Origin: Gluconobacter vitians
GTDB lineage: Bacteria; Pseudomonadota; Alphaproteobacteria; Acetobacterales; Acetobacteraceae
NCBI RefSeq assembly: GCF_015244565.1
Contig: NZ_JABCQG010000014.1
Location: 1 to 64,000, forward strand
DNA: 64,000 nucleotides
Reading direction: 5' to 3'
Shown here: in pieces, positions 54,435-63,394 of the stretch
How positions within the stretch are numbered: position 1 is the stretch's first letter
Layout of the letters: every line of letters begins with the position of its first letter
Notes under the pieces: model-generated
The model's input: the letters and a program-made list of their open reading frames with translations, nothing else
What the model was told of the DNA's origin: nothing
Database searches by the model: none
Made by a program: the position numbers and the translations under genes

Positions 54435-55328
54435 TCAGTGATCGAGGTTCTGGCCGTCATCGGGGCCTTTGAGCAGGCGGCTCTGTTCCCCCGTGATGCT
54501 GACGGGGAGGTCTCCGCGCACCGTGATCCGACGCAGGAGACGGGGATGCGTATCGAAATCGGCCGTGGCGTAGTGCTGGGTGGCGCGGTTGTCCCAGATG
54601 GCGACGTCACCGGGCTTCCAGTTCCAGCGGACGGTATTGTCGATCTGCGTGATGTAGGACTGGAAGATTTCCAGCAGCCGGTTGGCATGCTGGGTCGGGA
54701 TGCCACGGATTTCCTTGAAGAAATGTCCCAGGATCAGCGTGCGCTCGCCGGTTTCGGGATGGACGCGGACGACTGGATGTTCCGTCTCGTAGAGGCGTGA
54801 AATGAAGCGGGCGCGGAAATCAGCAATTTCCTCATGGCGCGTGTCGTATTTGTAGAAATTGGTGTCGTAATCGTTGCTGTGAACAGCCCAGAGCGTATCG
54901 GCGAGCTGTTGCAGTGGGGCAGGCAGGTCGTCATAGGCGGTGGCGGTATTGGCCCAGAGCGTACTGCCGCCATAGGGCGGGATCGTAGTCGCGCGCAGGA
55001 TCGAGGCCTTGGGATAGGCGGGAACGAAGGTGACATCCGTGTGCCAGGAATCCGTGGAGCGGCCGTTGCGGGAGTTCAGCTCGAACGTATAGGGCGTGCC
55101 CTCGGCGGCGGGGATGGTCGGGTGGAGGATCGGGTCTCCGAAAACGCGGCTGAGGGTTTCGTGCTGGGCGTCATCGAGAAACTGATCGCGCAGGAAGATC
55201 ACCTTGTGGCGCAGCAGGGCCTCATGGAGGAACGTTTTGTGTTCTTCGGGCAAAGGCTTGCGGGCGTTGATGCCGTGGACGGTGGCGCCGATGCGGGACG
55301 TCACCTTTTCGGTCGTAAGCTGCGTCAT
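54435..55328 (-). CDS. TauD/TfdA-family alpha-ketoglutarate dioxygenase
   Basis: The 297-residue non-heme iron enzyme has the HxD pair in DSWHTDVTFVP and the distal histidine in WDNRATQHYATADF, with the arginine of HPRLLRRITVRG for 2-oxoglutarate. Family members such as TauD and AtsK release sulfite or sulfate from sulfonates and sulfate esters. Context with FMN-dependent monooxygenases supports sulfur scavenging; the substrate is not identified. The start codon overlaps the MFS stop codon (ATGA). Confidence 0.92.
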   Translation of the reverse strand: MTQLTTEKVTSRIGATVHGINARKPLPEEHKTFLHEALLRHKVIFLRDQFLDDAQHETLSRVFGDPILHPTIPAAEGTPYTFELNSRNGRSTDSWHTDVTFVPAYPKASILRATTIPPYGGSTLWANTATAYDDLPAPLQQLADTLWAVHSNDYDTNFYKYDTRHEEIADFRARFISRLYETEHPVVRVHPETGERTLILGHFFKEIRGIPTQHANRLLEIFQSYITQIDNTVRWNWKPGDVAIWDNRATQHYATADFDTHPRLLRRITVRGDLPVSITGEQSRLLKGPDDGQNLDH

Positions 55329-56620
55329 GAGGGGACTCCTTCGGACTGCGGGAATGTGTGACTGCTGGCGCGGTCAGGTCGCGTAAGAGGCGGGGGCGTG
55401 ATGAAGAAAGTGAGGACGGCGCCGGCCAGAAAGAGCGCGGCGTAAATGAGGATAATCCCCTGCGTGCCGACGACGCCTTCAAACGCATAGACGATGAAAG
55501 GGCCGATCCAGACGCTGCTGCCCGCGCCAAGATTCAGCAGGGACATGGCGATGCCCTTGTGATCCGGCAGAAGGGATGGGGTCAGGGCCGAGAGGGGCAC
55601 GTATCCGGCGAGCGTCATGCCGAAGATGGCGGCGGAGGCGTAGACCGCAAACAGGCTGCTCTGGGCGTAGAGCAGCGGGATCCAGTATAGCCCGACGCAA
55701 CTCAGCGCGCTGCCGATGCCGCCAAACCAGATGACGGTCTGGCGCCAGGAGATGTAGTCGCTGGCAAAGCCGATCAGCAGGTTGAAGACGATATTGCTGG
55801 CGAAAATGATTTCCAGAAACCGGATCCACACGTCCTGCGACAGCCCAAGGCGGCCTGTAAAGAAGAACGGCATGAAGACGATCAGGCCATGTGTGGCGCT
55901 GGAATTGACCGCGCGCACGATGCACGCCAGTCCGACGCCGGGGTTGAGGCGGATCTGACGGACTGTTTCGCGCAGGGTGGGGCCAATGTCCTTCAGACTG
56001 CCGGTTTGTGCCCGCGGGGTTGCGGGCAGCGGCAGGACGGCAAGCACGCCTCCTGCTCCGACGCCGAGAAGCGCGATCCAGAGCGTGACGTACTGGCCGT
56101 AAACCGGCAGCAGGAGCTGGGCCACGATGGACCCGACCGTGGGCAGGCCGCAGGTGAAGCAGAACCAGAAGAGTCCGACGGCACGCCCCAGACGGTCCTG
56201 CCGGATCGTGGTGACGAGCAGGGTCAGCAACCCGTAGAAAAACAGCGGATAGCCCGCGCCCCGTAATCCGTAGGTCAGCAGCAGGAGCGCCGGGGAGTGG
56301 GCCGGGATGGCCACTCCGAGGAACAGGAGCTGCGGCAGGATCCAGAACAGCAGGCCCGCCGTCATGACGGTCCGGCTACCGAAAATGTCGCACAGCAGTC
56401 CCGAGAACCACGCGGCCAGGGCTGCGACCAGTCCGTAGGCCGTGAAAAGAAGCGCGACGAAATGCTCGCTCTGGCCCGTCTGGACCAGAAACGGCGACAG
56501 ATAGCCGACCTCAACACCGTCTCCGATCATGAAGACCAGAAGCCCGGCATACTGGAGGGCGAAGCTCCGGGGCAGGCGGCTGGCAGGCAGGAGGGGGGCT
56601 GCGGGGAACGTCGTCTGCAT
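55325..56620 (-). CDS. MFS transporter of the organosulfur operon
   Basis: The 431-residue protein has twelve hydrophobic segments. It shows QYAGLLVFMIGDGVEVGYLS at the first helix, the loop LLCDIFGSRTVMTAGLLFWI and later SDYISWRQTVIWFGGIGS. It probably imports the sulfur compound across the inner membrane. ATG at 56620 lies directly after the TonB receptor stop codon; another ATG (56635) overlaps that gene. TauD follows with an ATGA overlap. Confidence 0.88.
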   Translation of the reverse strand: MQTTFPAAPLLPASRLPRSFALQYAGLLVFMIGDGVEVGYLSPFLVQTGQSEHFVALLFTAYGLVAALAAWFSGLLCDIFGSRTVMTAGLLFWILPQLLFLGVAIPAHSPALLLLTYGLRGAGYPLFFYGLLTLLVTTIRQDRLGRAVGLFWFCFTCGLPTVGSIVAQLLLPVYGQYVTLWIALLGVGAGGVLAVLPLPATPRAQTGSLKDIGPTLRETVRQIRLNPGVGLACIVRAVNSSATHGLIVFMPFFFTGRLGLSQDVWIRFLEIIFASNIVFNLLIGFASDYISWRQTVIWFGGIGSALSCVGLYWIPLLYAQSSLFAVYASAAIFGMTLAGYVPLSALTPSLLPDHKGIAMSLLNLGAGSSVWIGPFIVYAFEGVVGTQGIILIYAALFLAGAVLTFFITPPPLTRPDRASSHTFPQSEGVPS

Positions 56621-56621
56621 G

Positions 56622-59061
56622 TCAGAAATCCGCATGAACGGCGCCGAAATACTGGCGTGGCGCACCGAGGACGACGGACTGGTAATCGCTGGCCATGGGA
56701 TAGCCGTTCTGGCCCATGGTGGAGATGTATTTCACGTTCGTCAGATTATAGACGTTGAAGTCCAGCGAGAGGTGCTGGAGGAAGCCCGTATGGGACAGGC
56801 GGTGGAGCTGTTTGCTCAGGTCGTAGCGGGCGCCGAAATTGGTCAGCCAGTAGGACGGGACTTTCGTGTCACCCGTGTAGCTGAGGTTCCGCTTGCCAAC
56901 ATACTGCGCCTCGATATGGGCCTGAAGGTCATGCCAGGTGTAGGACAGGTCGGCGTGGTACATCAGGCGCGGATAGGCCACGACCTGCTGGCCGCGGATG
57001 TTGTAGGTCACCCGCGATCCGTTGACGGTCTGGGTGATGTTGTTGTCGTAGACGGCGTGGTTGTAACTGATGCTGTTGGTCAGGCTCAGTCCCTTGACGG
57101 GGGTAAGGGTCACGGCCCCGTCCACGCCACTCATCGTTACACCGCCGACATTCTGGATGGTGGTGTAAGGCTGGGTTGTCGGGCCGGTTGAGATGCGTTG
57201 CAGGCGGTTGGAAAAGATCGTGTGGTAACCGTAGAGCGACCCGCTGACGAGACGGCCGGTGTAGCGGTAGCCGCCTGCGAAGTTCCAGTCGGTTTCAGGA
57301 CGCAGGGTGTTTCTGGACGCCAGATAGGCGGCCTGCAAGGTCGAGAACGGTGACGAGCCGCTGTTATAGCCCGAGACAGGATAGACCTTCACGTTTTCCG
57401 CGACGTCAAAATAGAGCTGATGGCCGGGAGCAAAGCGCCATTCCCCGCTGAAATGCGGCAGGAAGGGTTTACTGGAGGTGAGGGAATCGCCGCCAGCGAT
57501 GGCGGTGGTGCGGGTGTAGGTTTCCCAGTTGGCGAGCGCACCGGCGCGGGTCGTGTTCAGGACGGAACGGAACCCGGCATGCAGCGCGATGGTGTTGGTG
57601 ACGTGATAAGTGTCCTGAAAATAGGCGACGAACGTGTTGGTGTTGAAGACCTGCCGATAGCCGTTCTGGAACGGGTTTTTGAGATTATCGAGACCATTGA
57701 CCGGCGTTGCCGTGCCATTGAGTACGTCTTCCAGCAGGGGCTCCTGATAGAGCGGCTTGCTGATGTCGAAATGGGTGTTTTCGTACCAGATGCCGGCATT
57801 CAGCACGTTATGCGCGATGCGGTAGGACAGGGACGTCGTAAAGCCGAAGCGGTCCGTATCGGGCTGCGTGACCTGATCGATCAGCGGCGCGCCATTGGGC
57901 GATGCGATCAGCGGGCTTGCCACCGAACCGCGCTGATAGGAGCGGTGTCCATACACGGTGCTCTGCCAGCGCAGGCGGTCGGTCAGGGCAAGATCCTCCG
58001 AGACGCCGCCGACATAGGAATGCTGCATCTGCGCGCCCTCATAATAGGACGCGGTATAGGGGCTCTTGAGATTGGCATAGGCTGCCGGAACCTGTCCGCC
58101 GGGAAGGCCACGCTGGGCCAGCGCCAGGCGGTAGGCTTTTTCGTAGCCGCCGGACTGACCGATGAAGTTGTCGATCGCGTAGCCACCGTTGTTGAACATA
58201 TCCAGGCTGTAGTCCTGGTAGTTCTGCATCTGCAGGTCCGAGTAATCGAAAAAGGCCGTGATGCGGCTGTCCTGCCCGATCGGGTGGAGAACCTTGGCGT
58301 TGACCTGCTGCATGAACTGGTCCTGTCCGCCGCGCCATTTGGTGGTGTCATTGCGGGCATAGGAGACATAAAAGCGTGTCCCCTGCGGGTTCAGGTCGCC
58401 ACTTTCGAGGCGCAGGAAGGTGCGATACGTCGCATTGCTGCCAAAGGTCTGGTTCACGCTGGCGCCGCGCTTGTGGGAGGGGTCGCGGGAGATGAACTGC
58501 ACCGTCCCGCCCAGATTGGACGTGCTGGCCACGCTTTCCGAACCGGTGGAGGCCGAGACGTCCATGCGTTCGATGTTTTCGGACGAAATGGCCGATGTCG
58601 GGCTCAGGCCATTGACGTTGCTGAACTGCTGATCCCCGAGCGGGATGCCATCCAGCGTCATGCCAATCTGGCTCTGGTCGAAACCGTGCATCAGGAACGA
58701 GTTTTGCCAGGTGTTCACACCCTGCGGATCGCCCGAATTGAACAGCACGCCCCGGCAGCCTAGTCAGGGCCTTGAGCGGGTTGGTTCCGGCCGCATATTC
58801 GCGGATCGTGACGGCGGTCACGGGATTGGACACCCAGTTGGCCTGCCGGTGCCCTTCCACCCCGATGTTCTCGGCGGTGTGTGAAGTCAGGGCATGTGTT
58901 TTGGCGGATGACTTGTGAGCTGGCGTGGCGTGACGGGGCTTCTCACCGGGTTTTGTGGTTGTTGTCTCGGCGAAGGCATGGGTGCTGACCGAGAGGGTCA
59001 GCAGGGCAATCAGGGAAACGGAGCCGCTGGGAATGCGGCTCGAAAACGGAAAAGCGGGCAT
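56622..59061 (-). pseudogene. TonB-dependent receptor of the organosulfur operon, frameshifted in the plug
   Basis: If one base is removed at the C4 run 58750-58753, the two frames join into a continuous 812-residue receptor: signal peptide (SLIALLTLSVSTHAFA), AGTNPLKALTRLPG, then VLFNSGDPQGVNTWQ and the barrel to the terminal HADF. The paralogue at 45.9 kb reads LPGVVFQSGDAQG across the same place, confirming the join. As given, translation from 59061 leaves the frame after LPG and the rest can only start at an internal codon without a signal peptide. It lies between the LLM monooxygenase and MFS genes; an outer-membrane uptake role for the sulfur compound is inferred. Confidence 0.85.
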
Positions 59062-59113
59062 GGAGAGACACTCACAAGATACAGGAAACGGGGATTTTCA
59101 GGTCTTGGGAGGA

Positions 59114-60481
59114 TCAACAGCGCCAGGCCGGATGATCGGCGGCCGGGTGTGCGGATGGGTTCTGCGGGAAGAGGCTTTCGCGCAGGGTCTTGCCGAGTTT
59201 GGGTTTGATGCGACCGCGCCGCTTCAGTTCCGGTAGGACGAGGCGGATGAAGTCGTTGTAGCTGTCCGGATTAACGAGCTGGATCAGGTTCAGCCCGTCG
59301 GTTTCTGACTCTTCGAGCCAGCGTTCGATCTGGTCCGCGACGGTTTCGGGACTGCCGACGAAAGTCCTGGCGCGGCCAAAACCTTCCGCCGGGCTTGTGG
59401 CTTCGGCAATGGTCCAGGACCGGCCGCTGATGGCAGGATCGAACTGTTCGAGAACAGACTGGCTGGCTTCCGTCGGGCGATAGGTCAGCACTTCGTCCGC
59501 CTGGTTCTTGGAGAAGTCCACGCCCGTCATGGAGGAATAATGAATGAGCGAACCGGTCGCGTCGTAAAAGGCTTTGTATTCCGCGAATTTGCGGATGGCC
59601 TCTTCTTCCGTCTCGCCCACTACGACGGCGGCGGCGCAGATGAAGCGCAGACTGTTGGGGTCGCGGCCTTCCCGCGCGGCGTCCTCGCGGATGCGCCGGA
59701 CGTTCTTTCGCGTGCCTTCCGCTCCGGCGCCAACGACGAAAATGACTTCCGCATGTTTGGCCGCGAAGGCCCCACCCCGGGCAGAAGCGCCGGCCTGAAG
59801 AAGGACGGGAACGCGCTGCGGGCTGGGTTCAGCGGTGTGGCCATCCGGAACGCGGTAGTACTGGCCGTCATGGCGGATGGGATGGACTTTTTCCGAATCG
59901 GTATAGATCCACTCGCCCGAAGCTGTCTGGCCGCGGATGACAGCGTCTTCTTCCCAGGATTTCAGCCAGAGCTTGTAGACGACATCCATGAACTCGTCGG
60001 CGCGATCATAGCGTTCGTCGTGCGGGATCTGATGATCCAGCCCGAGATTACGGGCCGCGCTTTCCTGCTGCGAGGTCACAATGTTCCAGCCCAGACGCCC
60101 CTTCGTCAGATGATCGAGGGTCGTGAGCTTGCGGGCGAGCAGATAGGGATATTCGTAGGTCGTGGACAGCGTGATGCCGAAGCCGAGTGACGTTGTGGCA
60201 GCGGCCATGGCGGAGACCAGCAGGAGCGGGTCGATCAGCGGGGACTGGATGCCATGTTTCAGGGCCGCGTCCGGGCTGTTGCCGTAAACGTCGATCTGGC
60301 CGAGCGCATCTGCGATGAACAGGGCATCAAACCCGGCATCATCGAGTGTGCGGGCCAGTTCGGTCCAGTAGTTGATGTCCTTGTAGCGGTGTGTCTGATC
60401 AGCGGGGTGGCGCCATAACCCGTAATTGAGGTGCGCGACCGTGACCATGGTGAAGCCGTTGAGGATGATGTGCTGTCCCAT
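59114..60481 (-). CDS. FMN-dependent LLM-class monooxygenase (NtaA/SnaA/DszA family)
   Basis: The 455-residue TIM-barrel flavoprotein has GLWRHPADQTHRYKDINYWT, TLDHLTKGRLGWNIVTSQ, ERYDRADEFMDVVYKLW and PVLLQAGASARGGAFAAKHA, typical of the nitrilotriacetate/pristinamycin/DszA branch. Such enzymes use reduced FMN from a separate reductase to cleave C-S or C-N bonds. Start ATG at 60481 overlaps the upstream stop as TAATG, so it is translationally coupled to the DszC-like gene. The flavin reductase at the end of the operon is the likely partner. Confidence 0.92.
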   Translation of the reverse strand: MGQHIILNGFTMVTVAHLNYGLWRHPADQTHRYKDINYWTELARTLDDAGFDALFIADALGQIDVYGNSPDAALKHGIQSPLIDPLLLVSAMAAATTSLGFGITLSTTYEYPYLLARKLTTLDHLTKGRLGWNIVTSQQESAARNLGLDHQIPHDERYDRADEFMDVVYKLWLKSWEEDAVIRGQTASGEWIYTDSEKVHPIRHDGQYYRVPDGHTAEPSPQRVPVLLQAGASARGGAFAAKHAEVIFVVGAGAEGTRKNVRRIREDAAREGRDPNSLRFICAAAVVVGETEEEAIRKFAEYKAFYDATGSLIHYSSMTGVDFSKNQADEVLTYRPTEASQSVLEQFDPAISGRSWTIAEATSPAEGFGRARTFVGSPETVADQIERWLEESETDGLNLIQLVNPDSYNDFIRLVLPELKRRGRIKPKLGKTLRESLFPQNPSAHPAADHPAWRC

Positions 60482-61710
60482 TACGCCACTCCCACGCGCC
60501 ACTGGAGTGGCGGAAGAGTGCCGTTGACCGCGTAATCTCCGACGACGCGCGTGCGATAGACGCGGGGGTTGTGATTGCCCAGCGTGCGGACGTTGCGCCA
60601 GTGCCGGTCCAGTCCGGCGACGCGCAAAGTGGCCCCGCCACTCAGTGCATCGAACAGGGCAGTCGTGGCCTCCAGAACCAGCGGCAGGATACGGTCCTGC
60701 ACCTGCCAGACTTCAAGTTCAGCACGCGCGACCGTAAGATCCAGTTCCGGAGCCGGGCTGTCCGCGACGGCCTGAATGGCGCGGGCGGCGCGTTCGACGG
60801 CGGCCCCGGCGATGTAGGCGCCGCTGAAAACATGGCCCACGACTTCCAGGATCTGCGGATCCTCGGCGGGAAGGTCTGCATTGCCGTGACTGAAGGTGCG
60901 TTTGCGGCGGCGGACGGCGTCTGCAACGTCGGTTGCAGCAGCGCGGGCGATACCGGCGACCGTGGCCAGATGATAGAGCTGGAAGAAAGCCTGCGAATGC
61001 GGGAAGGCCGTGTTGCCGTAACGCAGATCGTCTTCTTCCGTGTGGACGTTGCGGAAATGCGCGGTGCCGCTGGCGGTCAGGCGCTGGCCAATGCCGTCCC
61101 AGTCATCGACGATTTCAAGGCCGGGATCGTTGCGGGCGGCCAGTGTCTTGACGGTCTGGCCGTCTTCCGTCGTGCCGGTCACGGTCAGCCAGTCGGCGTA
61201 AAGCGAGCCGGTCGTGAAAAACTTGGAGCCATTGATGACCCATTGGCCATCGGTCCGGGAGAGGGTCGTGCTGAACAGATCACGCTTGGAGGCCGGGCCT
61301 TCCGCGGCGGCGGCACCGGCGGTCTGCCCGGCGCCGAGGCGGTCGAGCCATTTTGGGCGGTAAGGGCCGGCGGGTTCTGACAGGAGATGCTCGACGAAGC
61401 CGAAATTGGCCCGGAGGACCTGTGCAACGTTTGAATCGGCCGTGGCCAGTGCGGTGATGAGGGAGAACAGGTCTTCAAGACTGGCCCCCAGGCCGCCATG
61501 GGCGACGGGAACGCGAAGGGCTGTAAAGCCGCTGTCTTTGAGGAGGCTGATCTGGTCGAAAGGCAGTTCGCGGTTCAGTTCGGCGTATAGCGCCTGCCTG
61601 CGGATCTGCTCGAAAACGGGAGCGAAGCGGTCGTGAATCGCTGTGGTTTCACGGGCATCCTGTCCCCAGAGAAGGGAAAGATCAGGAAGCGGAGCGGAGA
61701 TATAGGTCAT
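60481..61710 (-). CDS. Acyl-CoA dehydrogenase-fold monooxygenase (DszC/SfnB-like)
   Basis: The 409-residue protein has the acyl-CoA dehydrogenase fold: SGFTALRVPVAHGGLGASLE, the flavin segment TDGQWVINGSKFFTTGSLYA, and GLDRHWRNVRTLGNHNPRVY at the end. This histidine/arginine-rich ending is characteristic of the flavin-dependent sulfur monooxygenases DszC/SfnB rather than true dehydrogenases. With the coupled DszA-type enzyme it suggests stepwise oxidation and cleavage of an organosulfur compound. It is the first gene of the operon. Confidence 0.88.
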   Translation of the reverse strand: MTYISAPLPDLSLLWGQDARETTAIHDRFAPVFEQIRRQALYAELNRELPFDQISLLKDSGFTALRVPVAHGGLGASLEDLFSLITALATADSNVAQVLRANFGFVEHLLSEPAGPYRPKWLDRLGAGQTAGAAAAEGPASKRDLFSTTLSRTDGQWVINGSKFFTTGSLYADWLTVTGTTEDGQTVKTLAARNDPGLEIVDDWDGIGQRLTASGTAHFRNVHTEEDDLRYGNTAFPHSQAFFQLYHLATVAGIARAAATDVADAVRRRKRTFSHGNADLPAEDPQILEVVGHVFSGAYIAGAAVERAARAIQAVADSPAPELDLTVARAELEVWQVQDRILPLVLEATTALFDALSGGATLRVAGLDRHWRNVRTLGNHNPRVYRTRVVGDYAVNGTLPPLQWRVGVA

Positions 61711-62036
61711 GGGACCTGCCTGTGGCGTGCGGTCCGAACAAGGGGGGTGAGAGCGGGGAGAAGCCCGGCATCATCGGAGGACAGGAACAGGACAGCATTG
61801 CAGGCATAAAACTAAATCCTTTCGTATTTATTGAAGATATAAGAATTAGTGTAGTGATTCTTTTGTTCCGTCAACAGGATAGTTATTTATAAAATACACT
61901 AAACAAAAGGTTATAATGGGCGTGGCGCTGCCGGATGCATGTTCGGGCAGGACGCTGTACGGTCATGATCTGTGTGCAGGTGATGCCGGGATGGGATCAT
62001 CAGGAACAGCAACCGGGCAGAAGGCGGGCAGGACGA
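61711..62036. other. AT-rich divergent promoter region of the sulfur genes
   Basis: These 326 bases separate the divergent operon and the second DszC-like gene. The part at 61810-61915 is strongly AT-rich, as expected for a promoter, unlike the GC-rich flanks. No clear sigma-70 pair or dyad is identified, and an in-frame upstream extension of the plus-strand gene to 61935 cannot be excluded. Confidence 0.5.
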
Positions 62037-63266
62037 ATGGATCAGTCTTTCGGGAAGGTGTTTGGAGCCGTGCACAGTCTTGTTCCGTGCTGTTCGGCAC
62101 CGGCTGGGCTTGAGGAATTTTTCAGAATGCTGAGAGAGGTCATCCAGCGTGAAATTGCGCCTTGGGCTGCGGAAAATGACCGCATCGGACGCTATCCACG
62201 GGCCAGCATTCAGGCATTGAAGGTTTGCGGACTGATGCGGGCGCCTCTGCCGGTTGCGCTTGGGGGCCTCGGATTTTCACAGGCCTTATCGCAGGAACTC
62301 TTTCTGGAGCTTGGGATGGCGGACCCATCCGTGGCGCAGATTTACAAGGTGCATGACGATGCGGTCCGAGAACTGCTGTCCGTCGCGTCTCCGGAGTTTT
62401 CCCGGCGCCTTGCAGATCGGATCTGTTCGGAAAACGCCATTATTGGAATGGCGATTTCGGAGAACGGAAAGCGCGCGGTCGATTTTGGACATGTGGTGTC
62501 GCGGCCGGAGGGGGCAGGGCATCTCATTGACGGGCGCAAGATTTATGCGACCGGAGCCGTGGGGGCGGATCTTCTGCTGGTGTCGTCCTATGACGTGATG
62601 GCGGAGGTGGTGCGGCTGGATTTACTGCCATCCGGGACGAAAGGGCTCCGGTTCGGAGAAGACTGGAACCGGCTGGGACAGCGGGCAACGTATTCCGGAA
62701 GTGTGGTTCTGGAACATGTTCTGACGCGGCCGGAATGGTCGGTGCTGACGGCGCAGTCCAAGCCGCAGATCCATGCGCCTTTGCGTTATCAGAACGGGTT
62801 TTCGATGATCCTGGCAGGGATCGGGCTGGCGGCCCTGCAGGCTGGCATCAAATTTGCGCGTGAGCACAGCCGTCCCTGGGCATCGGCGGGTGTGGAAGCG
62901 GCAGCGGATGATCTGCTGGTGCGGCGACTGTTCGGAGAAATCGGTGCTGAACTGGCGGCGGCGTGTGCGAGTGTGCGGGTTGCGGCCGGATTGCTGGATG
63001 CGTTCGAACGCGGAGAGTGTACGCGGACGGATGTGGCCATTCCGGTCTATGCAGCGCGGTCTGCGGCATCACGGGCCGCACTTCGGGCGAGTTCGGATCT
63101 CATGGCGGCGCTGGGTGCGCGGGTGACGGATGCGGCGTACGGATTGGACCGGTACTGGCGGGATGCGAGAACCCTGTCGCTACATGATCCGGTGGAATGG
63201 AAGCACGAGGAAATTGGACGGAATCTTCTGACGGGATGGGACCCTCAGCCCGGGCTTTATCAGTAG
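62037..63266 (+). CDS. Second acyl-CoA dehydrogenase-fold monooxygenase (SfnB/DszC-like)
   Basis: The 409-residue protein has the same fold as its divergent neighbour: IQALKVCGLMRAPLPVALGG, HLIDGRKIYATGAVGADLLL for the flavin region, and YGLDRYWRDARTLSLHDPVE at the end. The two differ widely in the middle, so this is a paralogue and not a recent copy. A role with the same or a related sulfur compound is likely. The ATG at 62037 gives normal length; an in-frame ATG at 61935 is the alternative. Confidence 0.83.
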   Translation: MDQSFGKVFGAVHSLVPCCSAPAGLEEFFRMLREVIQREIAPWAAENDRIGRYPRASIQALKVCGLMRAPLPVALGGLGFSQALSQELFLELGMADPSVAQIYKVHDDAVRELLSVASPEFSRRLADRICSENAIIGMAISENGKRAVDFGHVVSRPEGAGHLIDGRKIYATGAVGADLLLVSSYDVMAEVVRLDLLPSGTKGLRFGEDWNRLGQRATYSGSVVLEHVLTRPEWSVLTAQSKPQIHAPLRYQNGFSMILAGIGLAALQAGIKFAREHSRPWASAGVEAAADDLLVRRLFGEIGAELAAACASVRVAAGLLDAFERGECTRTDVAIPVYAARSAASRAALRASSDLMAALGARVTDAAYGLDRYWRDARTLSLHDPVEWKHEEIGRNLLTGWDPQPGLYQ

Positions 63267-63394
63267 TTACAGAGAGGTTTGGTCCTCTCGCGTGCTTGTG
63301 GCCTTTGGTCCTGCCGATCTCGCCGCCGGCCGATGATCTCTGAAACAGGCGAGCGGCGATCGAGTTCGCGAACAGGACACAGGCCGTGCTGTTC

